64,000 bases of DNA, taken from positions 108,953 to 172,952 of the forward strand of contig NZ_JAMQKA010000006.1 in NCBI RefSeq assembly GCF_031569985.1, written 5' to 3'. Made by a program: the position numbers and the translations under genes. Shown here in pieces: positions 27,087-35,001 of the stretch (the stretch's first letter is position 1; every line of letters begins with the position of its first letter). The DNA comes from JAMQKA01 sp031569985. GTDB lineage: Bacteria > Bacteroidota > Rhodothermia > Balneolales > Balneolaceae. The notes under the pieces are model-generated. The model did not search any database, was not told the DNA's origin, and saw only the letters and a list, made by a program, of their open reading frames with translations.

Positions 27087-27107
27087 TTAAGAGTATTTTG
27101 TCCTTAA
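27087..27107 (-). promoter_or_regulatory. Putative Rrf2/NsrR-like operator of the second Rrf2 gene
   Basis: On the plus strand the block reads from TTAAGAGTATTTT to CCTTAA with 5-base dyad arms TTAAG/CTTAA. It lies 13 bases before the start codon, where a bound repressor would block transcription or translation initiation. Confidence 0.5.
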
Positions 27108-27627
27108 AATAAATAATTTTTTGTCTTATTCCATTCAGTTCCAATCGATCTCACCCCAAACCGTCCTATTGCATCCCATTCCCACCCATCCAAAGAAATT
27201 TCAAATATAGCCCATATCCCAAAAGGGTGAATAAGATGAGGAGAGAATTAAGGTTAGGTAGGCTTGTAGCTAGTAGTAGTTTTTAAGTGAATACATTCCT
27301 CAAATTTCACTAAATGGTAGTTCAAATTGTAATACGAGAATTAAAAATATTGCATTATAGTGTTATGGAAATGGGAATTCCACTCTGACTATTCGGTTTA
27401 TCAGATAGGGATACCGGTGCTTTATAGGGTGGTTACCTCCAAATGCAATGTATTGGAGTTAATTAAATACTTTTCTCAATAGAATTCTGGTTCTGTTCTT
27501 TTAAATTTTCTGCATCGTTTCTTAATTCATCCGGCAGGCGTGATAGGAAATCATGATAGCAAAAAATCGCCAGAATATTATGGAACATTATATGAGACAT
27601 ACGAGACATTTGCCACAAATTTCGACT
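27108..27627. other. AT-rich gene-poor stretch at the left border of the integrated element
   Basis: This is 520 bases between the Rrf2 promoter and the iterons. The left end of the integrated element should lie here or further left, but no copy of the tRNA-Val 3' half is visible. A weak minus-strand frame (27463 to about 27600, ending SRLPDELRNDAENLKEQNQN) could be a remnant; I do not call it a gene. Confidence 0.5.
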
Positions 27628-27708
27628 TGGCAATAGTGGCATTACTGGCAGAACTGGCATTTCACCTGCAACGGGTTGCCATTAATGCCACTTCTGCCAT
27701 AACTGCCA
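27628..27708. repeat. Iteron-like array: four TGGCA then four TGCCA units at exact 9-base spacing
   Basis: TGGCA begins at 27628, 27637, 27646 and 27655. Its complement TGCCA begins at 27677, 27686, 27695 and 27704, leaving a 17-base centre. The array lies directly after the stop codon of the replication protein. Such phased, opposed repeats are typical of an origin or Rep-binding region, and I infer the origin of the element. Confidence 0.65.
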
Positions 27709-27713
27709 ACCGG

Positions 27714-30080
27714 CTATTCTGTCATTTTTTTGTAATAGCCTCTTTTGATTCGGGTTAGATATTCACCTGTAAGAGAGGATAACCAGCGGTGGGCCGTCCG
27801 CTGTGGGATGTTTAACCCTTCCGCTATTTCAATCGCCTTACTGGTTTGGAATTCTTCGGGCAAAGCCAGGTAAAAATGGCGATACCGCTGGCCCTTTCCA
27901 TCCACATCCGTAGCTTTGGGTAAAATATGATACAGGCGAATCGCATGTTTGATAAAGGTATCGGCCAGCCATAACGCCGCTGTCATATCCGAAAGGCTGG
28001 GTTTTATGCTGGTAGCTGTTTCAAGGGTAACCGGGTTCTGCCGGAAGGTGCGCAGGACGGCAAACATCGATGTCATTCGAAGAGCCAGAATAGCTGCCCG
28101 GTTGTTTGAGGCATGCAAATAGGAGGAAAGGTCCCAATCCTCAATCAGTTGCATCTTATCTGAAAAGGTGCTGTCGATCATCTCCCACTGCTCGGAGGTG
28201 AGATCTACTTGCAAAGGCGTTGCCCTGGGTTTAAGCTTGCTGTATAGCTCGAATAACTCCAGGCTTGCCGTCTGCAGGGAATCTTCCAGCTGGCGACTTT
28301 GGGCTGTCGGCCGGTGGCTTTGCCATCTGCGAGGCACATTAAAGGTGTACAGGGCGTACCGGCTGAAATGACCATTTTCGGCGCTTTGGAACATTTCCGT
28401 AAACTGGTCAAAGGTGCCCGTCAGACAAATGGAGAGCCGGGGCTTATCAATAAAAAAGAGTTCATCTCTGCGATTGATGGATATTGATTCATGGTGAAAA
28501 GCCTTGCGGGTAATGTCAGAGAAGTTTCCCCAATCCTGCCCCGTAGCATTGAGCATGGTATCAATTTCGGTCTCGAACAACAGTCCGCTTCCCCCGTTGG
28601 CATCCAGGGTGTCGTAAATGGCCCGGCTGGAAGAGTTGGCTGGGATAAACAGGCTCTGCTCCCTGGGCTCACTCACCTGGCTTTTTTGCTCATCCGTCAT
28701 CGCCTCATAATCGGCCTTCCTCATCCTGGAGTCTCTGATGAGTCGTTCGTTTAAGACGTGACCCAGTTTTTTTGCCTTGCCAGCGGTTCCTTTCCCGGTT
28801 CCCGGAGCTGCCACTACCAGGCTAAACAGGTCCGGGGAATAATAACCATCCACGTGACCGGCCAGTACCTTCGGCATATGAGCTGCCACCACGGGGAGGG
28901 CCGATACCAGGAATACATCTTTGCGGTGTTGCTCGCTAATGAGCTGACACTGAGACTGTAGCAGTTCCGGCAAGTGCTCATATACGACATCCGGAATGGA
29001 TGGGGCCGTTGCAATATCCAGGTTTATTTCCGGAAGCTTCTGAGGTGCCTTTGGGGGCTCCTGAAGAGTTACGGGCTCTCTGTTTTTGAACAGATCTGCC
29101 AGCTGGGGCCGGTACGTTTCATCCTTAACGATATCGGTCAGATCCTTGCACGCTCCATTGGTAAACCGGTGAACATTTATTAGTGATACATCTAGCTTGG
29201 GCGCTATTGTTTTGATGTTCCGTCCCAGTTTCATGGCAGTTTGGTAAGCCAGGTCGCTGTCACAATCCAGGCACAAAACAACTTTGGTGTAATCTGCCCC
29301 TTCAATTTGCTTTCGAAGCCATTGCATCTGCCTGTCCGATAGTGTGGACTGCTCCCCCGTTGCCAATCCAATTACATCCGCATTGTTTAACAGGAGCTGA
29401 TGAAGCAGCATCGCTTCCCTGGGGGATTTCCCTATTACTAATCCTTCGTGGGCTGCTGACAGCTTTCTACTTCCAAAAAATGAATTTCCCGGAGTGCTTC
29501 CCTTAAGCGCGCGTATCTGTTTTTTCCCGTTAACTCTGCGGTACAGCTGGCAGCCGGAATCGTAGGGGAAAGTCAGCCAGTCTTCACCGTACTGGTTCAG
29601 GATCCCACAACCGAAGTGATGGAGAGAATCAATCTTGACTTGATCGTAGGATAATACCTGCCCAATGAGAGGATGTGCAGGTTCCTTTTTTAGTCGCTCC
29701 TGGCTTTCAGACAGGAGAAGTATATTATCTGATGTCCAAAAGGGCTCGTCTATCTTCTCGTTTATAGGGTAGGAACTTGATAACTTGGTGGTATCAAATA
29801 GAGAGCCCAGCTCCTTGTTAATCCAGGTAATCGCTTCTTTGTTGTCCAAATCCATAATCTGTTCTACCAATGTGACAATATCACCACTCTCATCTGTCCC
29901 GTGGTCTTTAAAGGCCCCGGTCTGGAGGTTTAGTCCAAATGAAGGATTTTTGTCTTCACGTAGCGGGGATTTTATTGTAATCCAACTATTGGGGTCCGGC
30001 TTCCAGCCGTTATGGTTGATACCTAACCGATTTAGAATTACATGAATATCCTGTGGGGTTAATTTTTCACTGACTGTCAT
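27714..30080 (-). CDS. Replication protein with primase-like, TOPRIM-like and DUF3987 helicase-like regions
   Basis: The protein has 788 residues. Residues 1-95 resemble the DNA-binding start of CHC2-type primases (SPLREDKNPSFGLNLQTGAFKDHG), without zinc cysteines. Residues 215-310 look like a TOPRIM domain (LVIGKSPREAMLLH, VVLCLDCDSDLAYQTA). From about 385 a DUF3987-type P-loop region contains VVAAPGTGKGTAGKAKK, and the C-terminus carries a winged-helix-like segment (IAEGLNIPQRTAHRWLSSL). Such proteins initiate replication of plasmids, phages and satellites. The iterons immediately downstream are a probable binding site. It is the largest gene of the integrated element. Confidence 0.82.
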   Translation of the reverse strand: MTVSEKLTPQDIHVILNRLGINHNGWKPDPNSWITIKSPLREDKNPSFGLNLQTGAFKDHGTDESGDIVTLVEQIMDLDNKEAITWINKELGSLFDTTKLSSSYPINEKIDEPFWTSDNILLLSESQERLKKEPAHPLIGQVLSYDQVKIDSLHHFGCGILNQYGEDWLTFPYDSGCQLYRRVNGKKQIRALKGSTPGNSFFGSRKLSAAHEGLVIGKSPREAMLLHQLLLNNADVIGLATGEQSTLSDRQMQWLRKQIEGADYTKVVLCLDCDSDLAYQTAMKLGRNIKTIAPKLDVSLINVHRFTNGACKDLTDIVKDETYRPQLADLFKNREPVTLQEPPKAPQKLPEINLDIATAPSIPDVVYEHLPELLQSQCQLISEQHRKDVFLVSALPVVAAHMPKVLAGHVDGYYSPDLFSLVVAAPGTGKGTAGKAKKLGHVLNERLIRDSRMRKADYEAMTDEQKSQVSEPREQSLFIPANSSSRAIYDTLDANGGSGLLFETEIDTMLNATGQDWGNFSDITRKAFHHESISINRRDELFFIDKPRLSICLTGTFDQFTEMFQSAENGHFSRYALYTFNVPRRWQSHRPTAQSRQLEDSLQTASLELFELYSKLKPRATPLQVDLTSEQWEMIDSTFSDKMQLIEDWDLSSYLHASNNRAAILALRMTSMFAVLRTFRQNPVTLETATSIKPSLSDMTAALWLADTFIKHAIRLYHILPKATDVDGKGQRYRHFYLALPEEFQTSKAIEIAEGLNIPQRTAHRWLSSLTGEYLTRIKRGYYKKMTE

Positions 30081-30244
30081 TGGTTTCGGCTTCTGGCAAA
30101 TGGTTTGATATATGGATTAATGAAGGTGGGTATTTGAATAGGAGGTATTGGCTGGTTCCTGCCACGTTAGGCAGGCAGAGCGGTTTCCGTTCGGTTGTTG
30201 CTTTGGAAATTAAAGCCCTACCTGCCCAAAGAGGCGTAACACCC

Positions 30245-30451
30245 TTAGTTTTGGACCTCCGGCTGTTTGGGCTCTTCGGTCCGCTCATCCATCCAGTCTT
30301 CAATCTGCGAGCGGCGCCAACCGACGGCTCTTTTTCCGATCCTGACTTTGGGTGGCAGTTCGCCGTTATTGATCATTCGATATAAGGTGGGGATCGAAAT
30401 GCTTAACAGATCAGCTAATTCATTGGGTCGTATTAACGATAAGTCTTTCAT
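30245..30451 (-). CDS. AlpA-like excisionase/regulator (helix-turn-helix)
   Basis: This 68-residue protein has a MerR/AlpA-type HTH: IRPNELADLLSISIPTLYRMINNGELPPKVRIGKRAVGW followed by RRSQIEDWM. AlpA proteins activate integrase genes or act as excisionases of prophages and satellites. It lies 164 bases upstream of the replication gene. A small hairpin, CCTGCC-ACGTTA-GGCAGG, occurs at 30158-30175 between them. Confidence 0.88.
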   Translation of the reverse strand: MKDLSLIRPNELADLLSISIPTLYRMINNGELPPKVRIGKRAVGWRRSQIEDWMDERTEEPKQPEVQN

Positions 30452-30552
30452 AGGTTTTAATGCGTTTGGTTAGTAATTAGTGCGCTTAAAACCTACTGGT
30501 AATGCCCCCCTTTGGTAAGATGACAACGGTCACTTTCCGGGGGTGACAATGG

Positions 30553-31386
30553 TTACTTCGTCCCTGAACGCCGCTGCTTGTCGAATCTGCTCTTGGCCCT
30601 TTTGAAGCTATCAAAGGACGTGTACTTGGGCACGAGCCCAAGATCCGCCCGGAGTTTTTCGATTACCCCGTACACTTCTTCCCAGGTACGATCATTGCTG
30701 TAAAGCTCGTAAGCGGTAATCCAATAGTCATTTTTTTGCAAGTCATAGCTTTTGAACACTTCTCCCTTGATGGCCTCTTTCTCTTGCTGATCCAGCTCTT
30801 CCGAAAGTTTAATCCTCTTGGGGTACCCCTCTTGATTTACTTTGTGTATGACAAGCCCCAAACTCGTCATATGTATTCTGTGGTCTATATACCCATTGTA
30901 ATATGCATGTAGATCAAAAATCCCCTTAAATATTGGTACGGCCGAATCTATACTCTTTTCCTTGAAAATGATTTTGGCAAACTCTACGGTATAACCCCGC
31001 AGTTCATCGACGATTTCATCTATGTCTGGATAACATATCTCTTCAGGCATTGATATCTCATCCACCAATTCTATAATCCTGGCCTTATAATATTCAACGG
31101 CTGAGGCGTCAATATTTCCAAATTGACTATGATACTGCTCACTTAATACAACGATTTCATTTTTAAATCTATCTTTCTTCTTTTCCAGCGTCTGATGTTT
31201 TGAGTCAGACGTCATGCCAAGCAGATCCAGTATGGCCGCAAAGTCAGCCTGTGCCGCAACCCGCTGCCTGTTATAGTGCTCTGCATAAACACTGAAGAAA
31301 TGGAAAAGCAGGCTCTCCCTTCGCTCTTGCTCCTTTCGGGAATTCCCCGGCCATTGCAGGTCGGTTAATGTTACATCACTGTCCAT
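30553..31386 (-). CDS. Unrecognised 277-residue protein of the integrated element
   Basis: It is soluble, mostly helical, rich in Glu, Asp, Lys and Tyr, with no signal peptide. The N-terminus (QWPGNSRKEQERRESLLFHFFSVYAEHYNRQRV) is amphipathic. The C-terminal part (RTWEEVYGVIEKLRADLGLVPKYTSFDSFKRAKSRFDKQRR) is basic and may bind DNA. It sits 6 bases after the integrase stop, so the two are probably cotranscribed. I do not recognise a family. Confidence 0.75.
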   Translation of the reverse strand: MDSDVTLTDLQWPGNSRKEQERRESLLFHFFSVYAEHYNRQRVAAQADFAAILDLLGMTSDSKHQTLEKKKDRFKNEIVVLSEQYHSQFGNIDASAVEYYKARIIELVDEISMPEEICYPDIDEIVDELRGYTVEFAKIIFKEKSIDSAVPIFKGIFDLHAYYNGYIDHRIHMTSLGLVIHKVNQEGYPKRIKLSEELDQQEKEAIKGEVFKSYDLQKNDYWITAYELYSNDRTWEEVYGVIEKLRADLGLVPKYTSFDSFKRAKSRFDKQRRSGTK

Positions 31387-31392
31387 TCCTGT

Positions 31393-32601
31393 TTATCCTA
31401 CTATTATTTTATCATTTTCCTCATCCAGGATCTTGCGCAAGTTCGAGCTCCACAGGTTTAAGGCCTCACGCTTTTCTCCCATATAACTGTGCCGATCATA
31501 GATGGCTGTTACCTGTCCATCACCGGCCAATCCTTTATGATTCAGGATTTTACCCAGCACCGTGCGCTCGACTCCCAACTTTGCCATATACGTAGCAACG
31601 GTACGCCGAAGATCATGAGGTCGGAAATCAGAAACTTCAGTGGTATTCTTTATCGTCTGGCGTACCCGGCTCAGGGAATCAAGGGGAGCTTTACTGTTCT
31701 TTGGAGAGGTAAAAACATATTCCTTGTCTCCATTTAGCTTTTTCATCTTTTCGAGGACCTCCAAGGCCATCTTAGAAAGCGGTACATCATGAGGCTGCTT
31801 ATTTTTAGCCAGTGAAGCTGGAATCGTCCATACGTCTCCCTGGATGTCAGCCCACCTCATTTTCATCGTCTCGGTCTTGCGCTGTCCGCAAATGAGCAGC
31901 ATTTCCAGTACCGACTGGGTCGGCTCGCCCCAGTCTTCAAAAAACTCCCACAAGGTTCGTATCTCCTGCTCGGTGTAGTACCGGTCCCGCTTGGATTCTC
32001 CTTGTTTGTAGGTAGATGTAAGTTGCACGGGGTTTACTTCTGCAAGCCCTCTCTCCATACCGAAGGTAAAAATGCGAGACAGTCGCGCCCGCATTCGGTT
32101 GGCCATCGTGGGAGAGTTGTCTTTGTAGGCTTTCTTATCTAAGAGTTCGATGATTTCATTTTTGGTCACCTTGCTGATCGGGAATTTACCTATCGCCGGA
32201 ACCAATTCCTTGTCAATAATTCTTTTATACTCTTTTTGCGTGTTGGCTCTCAACGTTGGGATATACTTTTCTTTAAACTCATCGGCTAAATCAGAAAAGG
32301 TTTGCAGCTCCTGCGTGTTTTTCTTGCTTTGCCGTTCCGCCTGAGGATCATTTCCATCCAATACTTTAACCCTAAGTCGTGATATTTCGTCTCGGGCTTG
32401 CTTGAGACTGACCCCGTCAAACTGGCCAATGGTAAACCTGCGAATTTTACCATTAATTCGATAACGGTAGAAGAACGTTTTTGTCCCGGAAGGGGTGATT
32501 CGCAATCCCAGCCCTTTAGTATGTTCATCAAATAATTCGATTCTTTTAGGTGGTGGTTTTAACGCAGATATCGCCTGATGATTAAAATGTATGGTCGCCA
32601 T
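31393..32601 (-). CDS. Tyrosine recombinase (phage/satellite integrase, P4-like)
   Basis: From the ATG at 32601 (MATIHFNHQAISALKPPPKR) the protein has 402 residues. The N-terminal arm-binding domain (DEHTKGLGLRITPSGTKTFFYRYRINGK) is of the DUF4102 type. The catalytic core shows Arg in LICGQRKTETMKMRW, HDLRR for the second Arg, and Tyr in IYDRHSYMGEKR. It should catalyse integration at the adjacent tRNA-Val. The frame continues upstream to 32820, but that part is encoded by the attachment site and reads across tRNA sequence, so it is not used. Confidence 0.93.
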   Translation of the reverse strand: MATIHFNHQAISALKPPPKRIELFDEHTKGLGLRITPSGTKTFFYRYRINGKIRRFTIGQFDGVSLKQARDEISRLRVKVLDGNDPQAERQSKKNTQELQTFSDLADEFKEKYIPTLRANTQKEYKRIIDKELVPAIGKFPISKVTKNEIIELLDKKAYKDNSPTMANRMRARLSRIFTFGMERGLAEVNPVQLTSTYKQGESKRDRYYTEQEIRTLWEFFEDWGEPTQSVLEMLLICGQRKTETMKMRWADIQGDVWTIPASLAKNKQPHDVPLSKMALEVLEKMKKLNGDKEYVFTSPKNSKAPLDSLSRVRQTIKNTTEVSDFRPHDLRRTVATYMAKLGVERTVLGKILNHKGLAGDGQVTAIYDRHSYMGEKREALNLWSSNLRKILDEENDKIIVG

Positions 32602-32697
32602 CGTTTTTTTAAAAAAGGTTAGTATGTGATTCTCGGGGTAACACAGGGGTAACAGAATAGTTTCTACTATGGAGAACTCCTGACAACCCCTAAAAAA

Positions 32698-32783
32698 TTG
32701 TAAGCCATTGAATTGCAATAGGTTACGCAATTCTTGTAAGCCTTTAATAATGTACGAAAATTCCTTTTTAAATTCCTTACAAG
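32698..32783. repeat. Candidate recombinase arm sites: TTGTAAGCC direct repeats plus inverted CCTTACAAG
   Basis: TTGTAAGCC occurs at 32698-32706 and 32734-32742. The inverse CCTTACAAG at 32775-32783 overlaps the tRNA anticodon loop. Repeats between the integrase gene and the crossover site are typical of recombinase binding sites. A direct test of binding is lacking. Confidence 0.5.
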
Positions 32784-32817
32784 CAGGGGGTCGCAGGTTC
32801 GAATCCTGCACCACCCA
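32775..32817 (+). other. 3' half of a tRNA-Val(TAC) gene: attachment site (att) of the integrated element
   Basis: The sequence follows the tRNA fold from the anticodon loop CTTACAA (anticodon TAC) through stem GCAGG, variable GGGTC, T-arm GCAGG-TTCGAAT-CCTGC and acceptor ACCACCC plus A. No 5' half (GGGTGGT with D-arm) precedes it, so it is not a functional tRNA. Homology begins at the anticodon loop, a common crossover point for tyrosine recombinases. No CCA is encoded. Confidence 0.8.
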
Positions 32818-32826
32818 CATATCATT

Positions 32827-32863
32827 AAGCCTTTGACCCGCATAGAGTTAGGGGCTTTTTTAT
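32827..32863 (+). terminator. Probable terminator formerly of tRNA-Val
   Basis: AAGCC pairs with GGCTT followed by a T run, ten bases after the tRNA 3' end. The stem is short. Confidence 0.4.
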
Positions 32864-33042
32864 TTTGCAATATCCTGCCTTTATAAAGACTCTTTTTTGT
32901 TCTGGTATCAGAATGGTATCAGAAATGAACCTGCAACCCCGCTATTTTAGCCTCTCTAATAGGTGGGATTCTGTGCGTGAACTTGCATAACCAAGGCTAT
33001 GTTCTATCTTACCTTTTAATCTTAATCGTTGGCTAAATAGAG

Positions 33043-33507
33043 ATGCAACTAAACTATAACAAGATGAGATACTTACTCACCGCATTACTACTATGCCTTT
33101 TTTTTGTTTCATGTGCTGGACCGGAAACAGTGGCAAGAGATGAAGTAGTTAATGTAACCGGATATGATTTCTCAAAATATACTGATCAAGGTTTTCTTAT
33201 CACTCCAGAACAGTATTTAGAAGAGTACCAATCTATAGGTTTAATAACCGTTACCCAATGGCCAGCTGTGAACAAAACAATACGAAGGGTTCGTGATCCA
33301 GATGGGTCAGGCTATGTTAATAGAGAAGAATTCCATGCCGAAGATATAAATGTTGAAAAGGCAATTGATGAAATTCATAAAGTGGCAACTGATATGGGAG
33401 CGGATGCAATAACACGTTTTGATGTAACCCCTACCTCTCGAATGAATGGTACTTTAAGAGTTCAAGGGGTAGAAATATCAGGCTTTGCTATAAAACGGGA
33501 GGGTTAA
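33043..33507 (+). CDS. Small lipoprotein, function unknown
   Basis: The protein has up to 154 residues. A signal segment LLTALLLCLFFVSC with lipobox FVSC indicates a lipoprotein; an ATG at 33064 (MRYLLTALL) may be the real start. The body begins GYDFSKYTDQGFLITPEQY, and the C-terminal part (ADAITRFDVTPTSRM to VEISGFAIKREG) recalls small alpha/beta heavy-metal-binding (YbjQ-like) folds, but the match is weak. It is the first gene right of the integrated element. Confidence 0.8.
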   Translation: MQLNYNKMRYLLTALLLCLFFVSCAGPETVARDEVVNVTGYDFSKYTDQGFLITPEQYLEEYQSIGLITVTQWPAVNKTIRRVRDPDGSGYVNREEFHAEDINVEKAIDEIHKVATDMGADAITRFDVTPTSRMNGTLRVQGVEISGFAIKREG

Positions 33508-33888
33508 GTAAATCCCCGCTCACGGCTTCAAGCGGCCTCCGAGAATGGATTATAAGAGGTTTAAATAAAATAGGAATGATAAGGTACCGGTAGCTTGATT
33601 GTGGTCTAGGTTATTTAAGTCAAATGATAGATTTATTACCCCCCCTACCCCACCGAGAGAGAAAAAAACTTCCACCGGCGGTTAGAGATTTAAAGAATGA
33701 CAATGATTTAGGGGGGGATAGGTATTTTATAGTGTCGAAAATAATCCAGTTCAGTGAATGTTCTGACTAGTATAATTCCCCTTCCTATCCGCGCCGTTTC
33801 GTTTTAAACACCTACTATTTTATGAGCTAAGTTAATTTATTAGGTTATTTAACCCACATTTACTATTGATTATAAATCGGGCTTTATT
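33508..33888. other. Intergenic stretch without a visible gene
   Basis: This is 381 bases between two lipoprotein genes. It includes a C-run (CCCCCCCTACCCC) near 33641 and a GGGGGGG run near 33710, but no reading frame, hairpin or motif I can support. Confidence 0.5.
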
Positions 33889-34689
33889 ATGAGAGTATCA
33901 ACCTTTTTAGCATTTCTTATTCTATTAATTACGGGATGTACTGAACCAAAACTTAACGGTTCCTCAAAAGAAGCATTCCAAAATTCAGTAACAGAAATGA
34001 AGCAGAATATAAGTGATGATAAAGCAGCAAAGGTAGATTCTGCATTGAAGATTATTGGAGTTAGTGAAATACAAAATGAAAGTTCAGGTGGCCTATTACA
34101 ACTAATGAATAGTCAATTGGATAAAAAGCTCATACGGACTTTAGATGAAAAAACGGCTAGTGATATAATAGCAATGGCAGACAGCATTTTACAGGATGAA
34201 TTTAAAAGGCAGAAACAGCAAGCTCTAAAAGAGATTAAGAGATTAGAAGAAAAGAGAGAGGCTTATAAAAATACCGAAAGCTTACTTAGTAGGTTTAAAG
34301 TACAATCTGCCAGAACATACTATCAAGAGGATATGTTCACAGATAAATTGATTATTGAATTGACGATAACTAACAATACTGGTACTACGATTTCTAAATT
34401 TGAAGCCTTTGCTAGGGTTAGTTCTGCAGGTCGAGATGTCCCTTGGCATCAGGGAGAGTTCAATTATGAAATTAATGGGGCTATTCAAACCGGTGAAACA
34501 AAAACTTGGAAACTAGTACCAAATCAATTTTCAGGGTGGGGAGATATTCCAGACCGTAATGACCTTATAACTACCGTTGAAATCAAAACCCTTTTTGGTC
34601 CTCAGGGGAATGACATAACTAATGCTAAATTCACTGATTCTGATTCTGCAAGGCTTAAAATTTTAAAAGACGTTTATACTGATGAATAG
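33889..34689 (+). CDS. Lipoprotein, DUF6694-like
   Basis: This 266-residue protein has lipobox LITGC at residue 17 and a CTEPKLNGSSKEAFQNSVTEMKQ start typical of small DUF6694-type lipoproteins. A long Lys/Glu-rich helix (about residues 100-135) may form a coiled coil. The C-terminal 130 residues look like an all-beta domain (LIIELTITNNTGTTISKFEAF) of the FxLYD type. Function unknown. The low GC content compared with the nar genes suggests a different origin. Confidence 0.78.
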   Translation: MRVSTFLAFLILLITGCTEPKLNGSSKEAFQNSVTEMKQNISDDKAAKVDSALKIIGVSEIQNESSGGLLQLMNSQLDKKLIRTLDEKTASDIIAMADSILQDEFKRQKQQALKEIKRLEEKREAYKNTESLLSRFKVQSARTYYQEDMFTDKLIIELTITNNTGTTISKFEAFARVSSAGRDVPWHQGEFNYEINGAIQTGETKTWKLVPNQFSGWGDIPDRNDLITTVEIKTLFGPQGNDITNAKFTDSDSARLKILKDVYTDE

Positions 34690-34764
34690 TAAAATACTTC
34701 ATACTCATTTTTGGTCAATACAATCTATAAGATGGTTGTAGGGGAAAGCCGTTAAATCATAAAT

Positions 34765-34941
34765 TCACTGGTCTTTATTTTCTTGTATAAATAAAATCCA
34801 AAATGTTCCAATAAGTACTATTACTCCAACAATTAGAGAGCTGGTATAAGAACCAGTTGATACTTGAGTAACAGTGATTGCAAACCCAGGTGCTATTAAG
34901 AGTAATAATATCTTTATCAATACTTCTTTGAAATTATTCAT
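34765..34941 (-). CDS. Small 58-residue membrane protein
   Basis: An ATG at 34941-34939 opens a frame of 58 codons ending TGA at 34767-34765. The product begins MNNFKEVLIKILLLLIAPGF and has two hydrophobic segments, the second being SLIVGVIVLIGTFWILFI, then a charged tail ENKDQ. GGGA lies about 9 bases upstream of the start. The compact two-helix pattern supports a real gene. Function unknown. Confidence 0.55.
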   Translation of the reverse strand: MNNFKEVLIKILLLLIAPGFAITVTQVSTGSYTSSLIVGVIVLIGTFWILFIQENKDQ

Positions 34942-35001
34942 TGTTAATTCCCATTAAAAGATTAGCAGAATATATTGCTTATGAATTACTAGACGTTTGC
35001 A

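Larger units (their letters stand above)
27628..32817. mobile_element. Small integrated replicon (integrase, unknown ORF, AlpA-like regulator, replication protein, iterons)
   Basis: Four minus-strand genes in a row (tyrosine recombinase, 277-residue unknown, AlpA-like, primase/helicase-like replication protein) lie between an iteron cluster at the left and a tRNA-Val 3' half at the right. This is the layout of a satellite or integrative plasmid-like element. The right border is set by the tRNA fragment. The left border is provisional, because no matching attachment repeat is found inside the window. Confidence 0.7.

Noticed and set aside
27427..27435. GGGTGGTTA, which resembles the 5' end of tRNA-Val
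   Set aside because: No D-arm, anticodon arm or T-arm follows; the next bases do not fold as a tRNA, so it is not the intact attachment tRNA.
27463..27660. A 65-codon minus-strand frame beginning MPVLPVMPLLPS
   Set aside because: Its N-terminus is encoded by the 9-base iterons and reflects repeat periodicity; only the last 35 residues look protein-like, which is too little to call.
27628..27708. Possible CRISPR array, because of regular short repeats
   Set aside because: Units are 5 bases at 9-base steps in two opposed orientations, with no spacers of CRISPR length and no cas genes in the window.
32602..32820. N-terminal extension of the integrase (frame open to 32820)
   Set aside because: The extension translates the tRNA-Val fragment and attachment region; the ATG at 32601 gives the normal integrase N-terminus.
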